Assembly: GCF_007830615.1 (NCBI RefSeq)
Contig: NZ_VLLI01000015.1
Location: 1-64,000, forward strand
Length of the DNA stretch: 64,000 nucleotides
From: Mucilaginibacter frigoritolerans
Lineage (GTDB): Bacteria; Bacteroidota; Bacteroidia; Sphingobacteriales; Sphingobacteriaceae
Direction: 5' to 3'
Notes under the pieces: generated by a model
Databases searched by the model: none
What the model saw: only the letters and a program-made list of their open reading frames with translations
What the model was told of the DNA's origin: nothing
Program-made: the position numbers and the translations under genes
Part shown: piece after piece, positions 17,829 through 27,055 of the stretch
Numbering within the stretch: position 1 is the first letter of the stretch
How the letters are laid out: every line of letters begins with the position of its first letter

Positions 17829-19022
17829 ATGGAGCAAACCTTAACCGCCACAACACCAATTATAGCTATAGTTGGATTTGAAGATGATCAGTTATCTGTA
17901 TTTATAAATTGCGACTTTAAGGACAGATACATAATGCAATTTGCCAATGGTATTAAAATGGTTTCAGCATGGCAAACAGACAATCTTCATATTGTTGCTA
18001 TTATTTCATTCAGCGAAATTATGGCACCCGGGGGTATTCCTTTAATTGAGGCACTCAAAAAAAAGGGCTTGCCTGAAGTTCCGTTTTTTTTAGTAGTAAA
18101 CCATTTAAATACAAACCTATCCAAACTGGCCCTGGCTGCAGGTATTACTGATGCATTTAAATTGCCCCTAAACCCGGTAAAGATTGAGAAGAAGGTTAAT
18201 TTTTTAATCGATAACCAATCAAAACTGAATAATATTTCGCAACCAAAAAGAGCCAATATTAAAGGTATTGGCATTGCAAAAAGAGCTTTTGATTTGTTTT
18301 TTGCCGGCACGGCACTTTTGGTATTATCTCCATTGTTTCTGATTATTTATTTAATGATAAAACTGGAATCAAAGGGGCCTGCTTTTTATTATGCCCTGCG
18401 TGTGGGCTCTGGATACCAGATATTTAAATTCTATAAATTCCGGTCAATGTATGTTAATGCAGATGCCAGGCTAAAAGATTTAAAGCACCTGAACCAGTAT
18501 AATATTGATGCCGCAAATGAAAAAGAACCTGCTGTTTTAAACCACGGCTTATGCAATGATTGCAGAGCCTATAATAAATGCCAATACCCTTTGTTTGCTG
18601 ATGGCATTGAATGGTGTGAAAAGGATTTCAGGACCGAAAAGAAATCAACTTCAAATTCCGCATTTTTTAAGATAAAGAATGATCCTCGGATTACCAGGAT
18701 AGGTAATTTTATCAGGAATACAAGTATTGATGAGCTACCTCAATTATGGAATGTGATAATTGGCGACATGAGCATTGTTGGCAACAGGCCATTGCCACTG
18801 TATGAAGCTGAAAAATTAACAACTGACAAATATGTATTAAGGTTCTCGGCTCCGGCAGGGATTACTGGCTTGTGGCAGGTGGAAAAGCGTGGTAAAGGCG
18901 AAATGAGTGAAGAGGAAAGGCTGATGCTTGATAACAAGTATGCACAGAGCCATAGCTTAAAATACGATTTGAAATTAATATTGAGAACAATACCTGCGTT
19001 GCTTCAAAAAGAGAGCGTATAA
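17829..19022 (+). CDS. Sugar transferase (undecaprenyl-phosphate glycosyl-1-phosphate transferase) with N-terminal pseudo-receiver
   Basis: A 397-residue protein. Residues 1-130 look like a receiver fold (acidic FEDDQ at 17-21, repeated beta/alpha pattern, LPLNPVKIEKKV at the end). The phospho-acceptor position falls in IISFSEI with no Asp, and the conserved Lys of KPF is Leu112 (KLPLNP). Residues 150-397 are a bacterial sugar transferase (PF02397): one membrane helix at about 158-178, FYKFRSM, then SIDELPQLWNVIIGDMSIVG and GITGLWQVEKRGKG. It would start the repeat unit by moving a sugar-1-phosphate onto undecaprenyl phosphate. An insert holds four cysteines (242, 245, 251, 263; CNDC...C...C) that could bind metal. 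Relatives with this insert occur in Bacteroidota. Confidence 0.86.
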   Translation: MEQTLTATTPIIAIVGFEDDQLSVFINCDFKDRYIMQFANGIKMVSAWQTDNLHIVAIISFSEIMAPGGIPLIEALKKKGLPEVPFFLVVNHLNTNLSKLALAAGITDAFKLPLNPVKIEKKVNFLIDNQSKLNNISQPKRANIKGIGIAKRAFDLFFAGTALLVLSPLFLIIYLMIKLESKGPAFYYALRVGSGYQIFKFYKFRSMYVNADARLKDLKHLNQYNIDAANEKEPAVLNHGLCNDCRAYNKCQYPLFADGIEWCEKDFRTEKKSTSNSAFFKIKNDPRITRIGNFIRNTSIDELPQLWNVIIGDMSIVGNRPLPLYEAEKLTTDKYVLRFSAPAGITGLWQVEKRGKGEMSEEERLMLDNKYAQSHSLKYDLKLILRTIPALLQKESV

Positions 19023-19046
19023 AATGATTTTTACTATTGGTTAGAG

Positions 19047-19080
19047 GGCTGATGATTTCAAGGAATCGTTGGCCTTTTTT
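19047..19080 (+). terminator. Rho-independent terminator after the sugar transferase gene
   Basis: GGCTGATGATTTC and GGAATCGTTGGCC form a stem with several G-T pairs and a short loop, followed by six T. It separates the receiver/sugar transferase unit from the GT4 gene, which has its own promoter. Confidence 0.65.
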
Positions 19081-19123
19081 AATGCCCTATACTTTTCGCG
19101 CTCCAAAAGACCCGTATAATTTA

Positions 19124-19146
19124 TGGAAACATTCCATTTTATGGAA
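19124..19146. promoter_or_regulatory. Inverted-repeat activator site 4 (TTCCA-N5-TGGAA plus extra half-site)
   Basis: A perfect core, TTCCA-TTTTA-TGGAA, lies at 19132-19146, with a further TGGAA three bases upstream (19124-19128), the same layout as site 1. Its centre is 53 bases from the GG of the element at 19191-19205. Confidence 0.65.
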
Positions 19147-19190
19147 CAAATTTTTAATTTAAATAATTGATATATAGACACTTAAATATA

Positions 19191-19205
19191 TGGCATATTT
19201 ATAGA
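19191..19205 (+). promoter_or_regulatory. Sigma-54-like promoter of the GT4/acyltransferase operon
   Basis: The sequence is TGGCATATTTATAGA. It is nearly identical to the element at 17348-17362 (TGGCAT-N-TTTATAG). The -13 G has correct spacing and the -12 C is missing. The implied start is near 19217, before the ATG at 19252. Confidence 0.5.
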
Positions 19206-19251
19206 TTATATTGTTTTAATTAATAAGTAATCAATACTAAACTTTAATAAT

Positions 19252-20445
19252 ATGCTATTAGCCGAAAATATTTTACTCCCGAATCAGGAAATTTTTGAAA
19301 AAGCTAAATTACAGATTGCTATTGAAGTGCAACGGATATTCAGGCCACGTAAGCATGGAATGGATGTTGTTGCTCAGGAACTCTTAAAACGTCTTCCTTT
19401 AGGTACCGACACCATTGATTATCATGTAATGGTTAAGGACGATAGCGACCGCTGTATTACCTCAATCCCTCACAGAATAGTTCATACTATAAGAAAGGCC
19501 CCTTATTTTATCTGGGAGCAATATTTTTTACCTAAAGCATGCCGCAAATTAAAAGCAGATATTTTGCATTGCACCGCCAACACAGCACCATTATCAGGCG
19601 CAATGCCACTGATATTGACCCTGCATGACATCATATTTCTCGAAAAATCAAATATCCTGGCCAAAGCAAGCTGGTATCAGCGATTGGGTAATTTATACCG
19701 AAGTCTTACAGTTTCAATTATAGCAAAAAAAGCATTGCGTATTATAACAGTTTCGGAGTTTCAAAAAAAGCTGATTGTAGAAAAACTCCAGATCCCTGCT
19801 GAAAAGGTTAAGGTAATTTATAATGGTGCTGATGAACGTTTTTTTGATCACTACAGCCAGGCACAAATTGATGACGTACTTCAAAAATTTGGCTTAAAAA
19901 AAGGCTATATCTTTTTTATGGGAAATACTGATGCCCGGAAAAACAATATTGGGGTGGTACACGCTTATGCACAATTATTATTGCATAACCCGGCAGCACC
20001 CAGATTGGTTATGAAGGGCTTAAAAAAAGAGCAGCTACAGCATTTACTTAAACACGAAAAACTAGAATGGTTGGAAAAAGAAATCGACCTTATTGGTTAT
20101 GTGGGTTATATTGATTTACCTGCTATTTACCAGGCAGCATGTATGTTGTGGTTCCCCTCATTTAGCGAAGGCTTTGGTTTGCCAATAGTTGAGGCCATGG
20201 CCAGCGGAATACCGGTAGTTACTTCATCTGTTTCATGCATGCCAGAAATAGCAGGTGATGCTGCGCTGTTTATCGATCCTAAAAATCCAACATCGTTGGC
20301 TTTTGCGGCTCAGCTTATACTAACAGACAATGAACTTGCAGAAAAATTATCAGCAAACGGAAAAAAACGTGCTGCTTTATTTACCTGGGATATTGCCATT
20401 AAAAAAACTGTTGAGATTTATCACGAAGTTGAAGCGATGATTTAA
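19252..20445 (+). CDS. Glycosyltransferase family 4 (mannosyltransferase-like)
   Basis: A 397-residue GT-B enzyme. IAIEVQRIFRPRKHGMDVVA is the N-terminal acceptor domain start, DILHCTANTAP and LTLHDIIFLEK follow, ITVSEFQKKLI is the domain junction, and FSEGFGLPIVEAMASGIPVV carries the donor-site E-x7-E (Glu residues in SEGFGLPIVE). This is the WbaZ/MtfB-like GT4 group. About 20 residues precede the conserved start, so the true start could be further in, but no better codon is evident. It heads a three-gene unit with two acyltransferases (2 and 15 base gaps). The donor sugar is unknown. Confidence 0.86.
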   Translation: MLLAENILLPNQEIFEKAKLQIAIEVQRIFRPRKHGMDVVAQELLKRLPLGTDTIDYHVMVKDDSDRCITSIPHRIVHTIRKAPYFIWEQYFLPKACRKLKADILHCTANTAPLSGAMPLILTLHDIIFLEKSNILAKASWYQRLGNLYRSLTVSIIAKKALRIITVSEFQKKLIVEKLQIPAEKVKVIYNGADERFFDHYSQAQIDDVLQKFGLKKGYIFFMGNTDARKNNIGVVHAYAQLLLHNPAAPRLVMKGLKKEQLQHLLKHEKLEWLEKEIDLIGYVGYIDLPAIYQAACMLWFPSFSEGFGLPIVEAMASGIPVVTSSVSCMPEIAGDAALFIDPKNPTSLAFAAQLILTDNELAEKLSANGKKRAALFTWDIAIKKTVEIYHEVEAMI

Positions 20446-20447
20446 CA

Positions 20448-21086
20448 ATGAATATTAAAGAAAGAGTATTAGAGCGGTTAAGAGTGCTGTCTATTGACTA
20501 TTATGACAGGCAACCTGAATCAACCAAAGAAAATATATACATACGGTGGGTGCTGATAAAGACTATGTTAAAAGGTTCTTTAAACCTGATAAACGCATCG
20601 ATAAGGCTCAGAAATTGCACAAAAGGGAGAATGGTAACCGTTAAGGGAAGGTTGAATATAATAGCAAAAGGCAAAATAATAATAGGTAATAACTGTAAAA
20701 TCTGGTCACATATAGGCACTACGCAAATATCTGCCGGGCCGCGTGCTACTATTGAAATTGGCAACAATACTTTTATTAATACAGGTACTATTATAACATC
20801 CCGCAGGCACATAAAAATTGGCAAAAACTGCCATATAGCCAACCAGGTAATTATGATGGATGATGATTTTCATGATGTGGGTAAAAGGGAAGCAACATCA
20901 GGCAAGGAGGCCATTATCATTGGTGATAATGTGTGGATAGCCACACGAGCTACCATTTTAAAGGGCGTATCAATAGGTGAAGGTGCAGTTATAGCAGCCG
21001 GTGCCGTTGTAACTAAGGATGTGCCTGCATTTACATTAGTTGGCGGTGTACCTGCAAAATTTATAAAAGCGATAACATCGCATTAA
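20448..21086 (+). CDS. Hexapeptide-repeat acyltransferase (LbetaH, WcaF-like)
   Basis: A 212-residue protein with a left-handed beta-helix made of imperfect (I/V)G(N/E)xxx hexapeptides from about residue 70 (IIIGNNCKIW, IEIGNNTFIN, IKIGKNCHIA, IIIGDNVWIA). It ends with the usual GAVVTKDVPAFTLVGGVPAK closing. The catalytic His is probably in DDDFHDVG. Such enzymes O-acetylate sugars of EPS repeat units using acetyl-CoA. It begins 2 bases after the GT4 gene. The first 60 residues are a helical extension rather than hexapeptide repeats. Confidence 0.84.
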   Translation: MNIKERVLERLRVLSIDYYDRQPESTKENIYIRWVLIKTMLKGSLNLINASIRLRNCTKGRMVTVKGRLNIIAKGKIIIGNNCKIWSHIGTTQISAGPRATIEIGNNTFINTGTIITSRRHIKIGKNCHIANQVIMMDDDFHDVGKREATSGKEAIIIGDNVWIATRATILKGVSIGEGAVIAAGAVVTKDVPAFTLVGGVPAKFIKAITSH

Positions 21087-21101
21087 TAATTAAACTTTTA
21101 A

Positions 21102-21719
21102 ATGATGAGTTTGTCGGCTAAAATAAAGTCAAGTCCGCGCATAAAAAATATGGTGTATAAAATGATCGTAAGAAATGCACGGCCGCGTTTTTGGATCAGA
21201 TTCTTTATTACCCCTTTTATGCATCATTTTGGTAAAAAATCGGTTATTCGCCGGTATACCAGGATGGATTTGTTTCCTTTCCAAAAATTCAGCATTGGGG
21301 CCAATTCTACCGTAGAAGATTTTTGTACGGTAAATAATGGAGTTGGCGATGTGTTTATTGGAGATGATTGCCGTATTGGTTTGGGAAGCGTATTAATAGG
21401 CCCCGTTACTATTGGCAACCAGGTTATTTTAGCACAAAACATTGTAGCCAGCGGGTTAAATCATACCTATACTGATGTTAATTTACCTATCAGACTGCAA
21501 AAGGTAACAACAGCACCCATAATTATTGAAGACGAGGTTTGGATTGGGGCAAACGCAGTTATAACAGCCGGTGTAACTATTGGCAAACATAGCGTGGTTG
21601 CCGGTGGAGCTGTAGTTACCAAAAATATTCCGCCTTATAGCGTTGCAGTTGGCAACCCGGCTAAAGTTATTAAACGGTATGATTTTGAAAAAAAGGAATG
21701 GGTAAAAGTAATTGTTTAA
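21102..21719 (+). CDS. Hexapeptide-repeat acyltransferase (LbetaH)
   Basis: A 205-residue left-handed beta-helix acyltransferase. Hexapeptides run from about residue 65 (FSIGANSTVE, VFIGDDCRIG, VTIGNQVILA, IIIEDEVWIGANAVI). The active-site His is likely in SGLNHTYTD, and GAVVTKNIPPYSVAVGNPAK closes the domain. It probably O-acetylates the same glycan as its neighbour. The stop codon overlaps the stop of the convergent REC-PAS gene by 3 bases, leaving no room for a terminator between them. Confidence 0.85.
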   Translation: MMSLSAKIKSSPRIKNMVYKMIVRNARPRFWIRFFITPFMHHFGKKSVIRRYTRMDLFPFQKFSIGANSTVEDFCTVNNGVGDVFIGDDCRIGLGSVLIGPVTIGNQVILAQNIVASGLNHTYTDVNLPIRLQKVTTAPIIIEDEVWIGANAVITAGVTIGKHSVVAGGAVVTKNIPPYSVAVGNPAKVIKRYDFEKKEWVKVIV

Positions 21720-22747
21720 AGCCACGTGGTTTTACCCATTAAAGGCTGAAAATCCTCTACTTTAGATTTATCCGTAATACTTTTTATAATCTCGTCCAAT
21801 TCATTAGCTGAACTTGAAATGTATTCCAATATTTTTTCTTTTTCTTCCAAAGAATCATAATTGTCGCTCGCCAGAGGGACGAGTCCCATTATCCGGGAAA
21901 GAGGACCTCTCACTACGTGTGACTGGATCCATGAAATTTCCTTTAATTTTTCATTCTGATCTTCAATAGTTTCAATATACTTTAACCTTTCGGTTATATC
22001 AGTCGCTATTACAATTGAAGCGTTTTTGCCTTTGTATTGAACAGGGGCAATTTGAACTTCAACATTTATTATATTGCCATTTTTCTTTTTGTGGATCATT
22101 AATCTACTGGAGTTTTCATTTGGATTCCGTTTATCCTCTTCCAACCCGCGATAGAGATACTGAATTTCTTCAACTGGCCTTATATCTTTCAACGTCATAT
22201 TTAAAAACTCCGGCTTGCTGAATCCGTAATGAATTACAGTAGCATTATTAACATCAAGAAACTTTAACGTTTCCAGATCAACAACGTACATTGGCAATGG
22301 ACTTAAATTAAACAGATCGCTGTACCTTTTTTCAGATTGTTTCAGGTCTAAGATATTTTTCTTGCGCTCGATGCTGTAAATAATGCTTTTATACAAGGAC
22401 ATTGCCGTTAACTCGTCCTTTAAAATATAATCTGAAACACCCAGCGAGATTGATTTTACACCAAACGAAAAATCAACATAGCCGGTTAAAACAATCACAG
22501 GGGTATTTTTACATAATTCAATAATACCTTCTATAAGTAATTCTCCGGTTCTGTCAGGCAGGGAGAGATCCAAAAGAATAACATCAAACTTATTGTCTGT
22601 TAAAATTTCAAGGGCTTGATTACAAGTTGTAGCATGCGATATTTTCGGGGTTACAATTTGTTCAAATAAGAAATCTTCAACCAAGGCAAAATCTCCCGGG
22701 TTATCTTCAATCACAAAAATTTTGTAGGCATGTTTATCTGAAGTCAT
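21716..22747 (-). CDS. Receiver-PAS-DHp protein without an ATPase domain
   Basis: A 343-residue signalling protein. Receiver domain about 1-125 (VIEDNPGD, phospho-Asp in VILLDLSLPD; the usual KP is KD in YILKDE), PAS domain about 140-255 (LFNLSPLPMYVVD through IVIATDITER), then a HisKA-like helix with His in SHVVRGPLSRIMGL at about 280. The protein ends about 50 residues later with no HATPase_c domain. It therefore cannot phosphorylate itself and needs another kinase or acts as a phosphotransfer adaptor. I chose the ATG at 22747, 4 bases after the upstream receiver gene stops, over a longer form that would overlap that gene by 44 bases. It forms an operon with the next two genes. Confidence 0.8.
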   Translation of the reverse strand: MTSDKHAYKIFVIEDNPGDFALVEDFLFEQIVTPKISHATTCNQALEILTDNKFDVILLDLSLPDRTGELLIEGIIELCKNTPVIVLTGYVDFSFGVKSISLGVSDYILKDELTAMSLYKSIIYSIERKKNILDLKQSEKRYSDLFNLSPLPMYVVDLETLKFLDVNNATVIHYGFSKPEFLNMTLKDIRPVEEIQYLYRGLEEDKRNPNENSSRLMIHKKKNGNIINVEVQIAPVQYKGKNASIVIATDITERLKYIETIEDQNEKLKEISWIQSHVVRGPLSRIMGLVPLASDNYDSLEEKEKILEYISSSANELDEIIKSITDKSKVEDFQPLMGKTTWL

Positions 22748-22751
22748 TTTT

Positions 22752-23171
22752 TTAATTTCTGGGGATGGAAACGATATTGATCCAAAAATCTTCAATTTTG
22801 GAAATAGCTTTTATAAAGTCAATGGCATCAACAGGCTTGGTTATATAACAATTAACATGATTTTTATAGGATATCATAATATCTTTTTCTGATGATGAAG
22901 TAGTCAACATTATAACTGGGATCTGTTTATAGTTGTCATGATTCTTTATATACATTAATACTTCATGGCCACTCATTTTTGGCAGGTTTACATCCAATAA
23001 AACAATGTCGGGTATATCATTCTTATTCAAATACTCAAAAAAGTTAACTGCAGCTTTGCCATCTTTTATAATGGTTATTTTATTAACTATTTTACACTCT
23101 TCAAGCGCCTCTGTAGTAAGTAAAATGTCACCTTCATTATCTTCAACCAGTAAAATATTTATCGGTTTCAT
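22752..23171 (-). CDS. Single-domain response regulator (Rcp1-like)
   Basis: A 139-residue receiver domain. LLVEDNEGDILL is the N-terminal acidic motif of the Rcp1 type often partnered with phytochrome-like kinases, Asp60 is in VLLDVNLPKMSG and the lysine is in CYITKPVDAIDF. It overlaps the stop of the upstream multi-PAS kinase by 4 bases (ATGA), so they are translationally coupled, which points to a cognate kinase/receiver pair. Confidence 0.88.
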   Translation of the reverse strand: MKPINILLVEDNEGDILLTTEALEECKIVNKITIIKDGKAAVNFFEYLNKNDIPDIVLLDVNLPKMSGHEVLMYIKNHDNYKQIPVIMLTTSSSEKDIMISYKNHVNCYITKPVDAIDFIKAISKIEDFWINIVSIPRN

Positions 23172-26100
23172 AAACGCTTATTTTTTAAAATGGTAAAATA
23201 AAAAGTACTTCCTATGTTCTCGGCAGATTCTATCCAAATTTTCCCACCCCGGCTTTCAACTATTTTTTTTACTAAAGCAAGACCCATTCCGGTACCCGCA
23301 TATTCATCTCTGTTATGCAGTCGTTGAAAAATTATAAATATTTTATCAAAGTAAACCGATTCAATACCTATCCCGTTATCACTTACCGAAAATTGCCAGT
23401 GGCTTTGTTTTTCTTTACACTCAATCTTAATTTGGGGCGGAATACCTGTCTTGCTATATTTTAAGCCATTGCTGATAAGATTTGTTAATATTTGCCTTAA
23501 CGGAGTTTTATATGCACTGATTACGGGCAAATTGTTAAATAAAACTTTTGCTTTTTTTTCTTCAATTTGTTTGCGATAAAGGGCCATAATATCACTAATA
23601 AGCTCCTCCACGTTTATCTCCTCCAAACTATCCTCCAAAACACCTACTTTCGAAAACTCGAGCAGATCAAGTATTATCTGGCGCATTCTTTTAGCGCCAT
23701 CAACAGCAAAGTTTATATACTGCCTACCTTTCTCATCCAATGTGTCGCCATATTTTCGCTCTATCTGGGTCAGAAAACCCGTAATCATTCTGAGCGGCTC
23801 CTGCAAATCGTGCGATGCAACGTAGGCAAATTGCTCTAACTCGGCATTTGAGGTTGCCAGCTCTTTTGTATGTATTTGCAAACTTTCATTCAATTCTTTA
23901 AGCTTGCTCTCCGAGACCTTTCTTTCGGTTGTATCTTTAAAATAAACAGACAGGCCCGACGCTGAAGGATAAGCACTTATTTCATACCATTTATCAAGAG
24001 GTTGATAATAATCTTCAAAATGCATGGCACTGTTGTTTTCAATAGCCAAATGATAGTTCCTATAAGATTCTGAATCTATTGAATCAACAAATACATCCCA
24101 TAAATTATGGTTAAGCATTTCTTGTTTTGACTTGCCAAGTACTTTTTCAGCCATGTTATTCCAATAGGTAACTATCCAGTTTTTATCTACAGCAAAAAAA
24201 GCATCACCTATGCTTTCTAATATGATATTCCTTTCTTCCAGAATTTCAGTTACAAAAATCTCGGCCTTTTTCCGTGCGTCAATATCCTGAAAACTACCAT
24301 ACACCCTTATACACTTGGTACCCCGCATTTCGGCTTCGCCAATAACCCTTATCCATTTCTCGTTACCACGCGCCGTAATGATCTGTAGTTCAACATCCCA
24401 TGATGTTCCTTTCTCCATCGCATCTTTCACCTTTTGAGTAATGTAATTTTTGCTCTCACCCTTATAAAAACTTACCCCACTCTCCAAATCAGGCTTAAAA
24501 TCAGCATCAACCTCGTGTATTTCCCTGGTTATATCAGACCAATGTACCGTACCTTTTACCAGATCAATATCCCAGCCGCCAATACGGGCAAGGGTGGTTG
24601 CTTTTTTCAGCAAATCCTCCAGTTCTCTTTTGTCTGTGATATCTTTGGCAACGCAATAAACCAGTCCATCTGGCGAGGCTGCCGATGTGGTCCAGGCAAA
24701 CCTTTTTATTTTACCGGTTCTTGTTATATACCGGTTTTCAAAATAAGTCACGGCTTCTCCATCAGTAATTTCCCTGAATTGCGCTATTGACCCGGGCCTG
24801 TCATCCGGATGAATAAATTCCATCAAAGGCCGGTTTAGTAATTCAAGCTCAGTGTAATCAAGTAATTTCATCATTGCCGGGTTAACTTTTTTCCAGTACC
24901 CATCAACTCCTGCAGTACATATCACATCAGGTGCTGAATTGAATAATTGATTTAGTTCATCCTCCAGCTTCTTTCTCTGAATCTCTATCCCGAAATTTTT
25001 ATTGAACTTTTCAAACAAGGCGGTAAATACACCTTGCTGCTTTTCTTCCCGGTTTAACCCTAAAATAATGATGCCGATAATTTCATTTTTAAAACGGAGC
25101 GGAATTCCGTAGGCACTTTTTAAACCAGCTTTTTGGGCTGCCTTTTTACGAGTAAAAATTTCATTTTCAATAAGATCCGGTATAAACTGAACCTTTCCGG
25201 TTTCCCAAACAACTCCGGGTAATCCTTCTCCCTTTACAAGGTTCTTTAGCTCATTACTTTCTTTATAGAACGTACTAATAGCCTGTGTGCCGGCGTATTT
25301 AACAGCCAGGTGCGCCTTTTTCATATCCGATGAAGTTAGCCAGACCTCGGCCATGCTAAAATCTCCATAATCAGCCAATCTCTTTAATACTTTGTATAAA
25401 ATATCATTTAATTGCCATGGCTCATTAAAAATGGCACTTATTTCAGCAAGTAATTCTGTTTGCTGTTCTTCAATTTTACGTTGGGTTATATCTCTTACAA
25501 ATATGGAAATGCCATTATCTGTAGGATAAACCCTGTTTTCCTGCCATGAATTTAAAGGGGCATAAAAATCCTCATTGCTTAAGTTAATTTTTTCGGCATT
25601 GGCCCGTTCAATAATTCTATAAAACTCTGAACCTACCAAATCAGGAAAAACATCCCAAATATATCTCCCTATTAAAGATTCATGCGGAATGCCTAAAAGT
25701 TTTCCAATTTGCTTATTAGTATACGTGTAGCGTAAATTTCCATCAAGCGCTATAAAACCATCTAAAATATTTTCAAGCAAATTTTCAATCTGGGCCGTTT
25801 TTTTATTTATCTCCTGCTCGGCCAACTTTACTTCCGTTATATCATATATCAGCGAATAAAAACCTTTTACTTCACCTTCAACCTTATCCGGAATATATTG
25901 GGTATGCGTAAAAATCCGCCTACCACCCGGATTATAAAATGTACGTTCATAGCTTTGAGGTATTCCACTTAAAACTCCAGATATATAAATTTCATCTTTT
26001 TTGTATTCCTCCTCCCCTAACAGTTCTTTTTTACTAATATTTATCATTTCTTCCGGTTGTTTTTCAAACCAATCGGAGTAAGGTTTATTGGCAAACAGGC

Positions 26101-27055
26101 AATGCCGGTCTGCGGTCCAGTAAGCAATAAGGGCCGGTAAATTGTCAGTAATAGTTTTAATAAACTTTTCGCCTTCAATTGCTTTTTGTTCGATAACACG
26201 TTTTTCTGTTACATCAATAAAATTGCAGACGATAGCATTAACATTAGGCTCGTTTAAAAAATTAGTAAATACGCAATCAAGCCACATATAATCGCCATTA
26301 AAATGTTTTGATTGATAGACACAAGCTTTTGGTACACCAGGAGATTTTAATACCTCATTAAGCAGCAGGCGCACCCTCTCCCTGTCATCGGGATGAATTA
26401 ATTCACTCATTCCGGCTTTTATTACATCAGTTGTGCTCCAGCCACTGATCCTTTGTGCCGAGAGGCTCCTGTAAATAACTTTAAAATCCTTATCAAGCAG
26501 AAATATGCCGCTATAACTGTTTTCAATAAGTTTTCTGAAACTGATATTATTTTCAGCGTGGTTATGCTTTATTTTATTATCATTTCCGGCTATCCCATTT
26601 TCTTTTATCTCGTATATTATTTTGGTGTAGCCTAATAAATGATGGTTTTCATCATACAAGGCGGTATAATGGATATTGGCCATGAATTTAGTGCCATCCT
26701 TTTTTACCCGCCATCCTTTTACCTGGTAATTGTTATTGATAAGGGCTTCCTGTAAGTTCATATCAGGGCCATCAGTTGATAAGGTTTCGTCAGGATAAAA
26801 AATAGTTACCGGTTTGCCTGTTACTTCACGTTCATTATATTGCAGTATAAGTTCAGCTCCTTTGTTTAAGCTAATAATTAAACCCTGTGGGTCTGTTAAA
26901 ATCACGGCATAATCAACAATACTGTTAACCATTGCCCGGCATAGCTTTTCATCAATCTGCCGCTTGTCTTGCACTTTTTGGCGTGGAAGCGTTTTATTAT
27001 TACGGTTAGGTTTTATTGACATATTGGTTAATTCAGCATCAAAAAATGCCAGCAT
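23168..27055 (-). CDS. Multi-PAS/GAF sensor histidine kinase
   Basis: A 1295-residue soluble kinase. About seven PAS domains flank one GAF domain. PAS-like repeats start near 45, 175, 300, 430, 705, 825 and 950. The GAF lies at about 540-700 (MAEVWLTSS through YGIPLRFKNEIIGIIILGL). The HisKA His is in VASHDLQEPLRMITGF (about 1090), and HATPase_c carries VSDNGIGIE and GTGMGLALVKKIVE at the end. There are no transmembrane helices, so it senses cytoplasmic cues. The start may be 27055 or the internal ATG at 27022 (MSIKPN); the upstream sequence does not decide. It is first in an operon with the Rcp1-like receiver and the REC-PAS-DHp protein, divergent from the sigma-54 activator gene. Confidence 0.88.
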   Translation of the reverse strand: MLAFFDAELTNMSIKPNRNNKTLPRQKVQDKRQIDEKLCRAMVNSIVDYAVILTDPQGLIISLNKGAELILQYNEREVTGKPVTIFYPDETLSTDGPDMNLQEALINNNYQVKGWRVKKDGTKFMANIHYTALYDENHHLLGYTKIIYEIKENGIAGNDNKIKHNHAENNISFRKLIENSYSGIFLLDKDFKVIYRSLSAQRISGWSTTDVIKAGMSELIHPDDRERVRLLLNEVLKSPGVPKACVYQSKHFNGDYMWLDCVFTNFLNEPNVNAIVCNFIDVTEKRVIEQKAIEGEKFIKTITDNLPALIAYWTADRHCLFANKPYSDWFEKQPEEMINISKKELLGEEEYKKDEIYISGVLSGIPQSYERTFYNPGGRRIFTHTQYIPDKVEGEVKGFYSLIYDITEVKLAEQEINKKTAQIENLLENILDGFIALDGNLRYTYTNKQIGKLLGIPHESLIGRYIWDVFPDLVGSEFYRIIERANAEKINLSNEDFYAPLNSWQENRVYPTDNGISIFVRDITQRKIEEQQTELLAEISAIFNEPWQLNDILYKVLKRLADYGDFSMAEVWLTSSDMKKAHLAVKYAGTQAISTFYKESNELKNLVKGEGLPGVVWETGKVQFIPDLIENEIFTRKKAAQKAGLKSAYGIPLRFKNEIIGIIILGLNREEKQQGVFTALFEKFNKNFGIEIQRKKLEDELNQLFNSAPDVICTAGVDGYWKKVNPAMMKLLDYTELELLNRPLMEFIHPDDRPGSIAQFREITDGEAVTYFENRYITRTGKIKRFAWTTSAASPDGLVYCVAKDITDKRELEDLLKKATTLARIGGWDIDLVKGTVHWSDITREIHEVDADFKPDLESGVSFYKGESKNYITQKVKDAMEKGTSWDVELQIITARGNEKWIRVIGEAEMRGTKCIRVYGSFQDIDARKKAEIFVTEILEERNIILESIGDAFFAVDKNWIVTYWNNMAEKVLGKSKQEMLNHNLWDVFVDSIDSESYRNYHLAIENNSAMHFEDYYQPLDKWYEISAYPSASGLSVYFKDTTERKVSESKLKELNESLQIHTKELATSNAELEQFAYVASHDLQEPLRMITGFLTQIERKYGDTLDEKGRQYINFAVDGAKRMRQIILDLLEFSKVGVLEDSLEEINVEELISDIMALYRKQIEEKKAKVLFNNLPVISAYKTPLRQILTNLISNGLKYSKTGIPPQIKIECKEKQSHWQFSVSDNGIGIESVYFDKIFIIFQRLHNRDEYAGTGMGLALVKKIVESRGGKIWIESAENIGSTFYFTILKNKRL

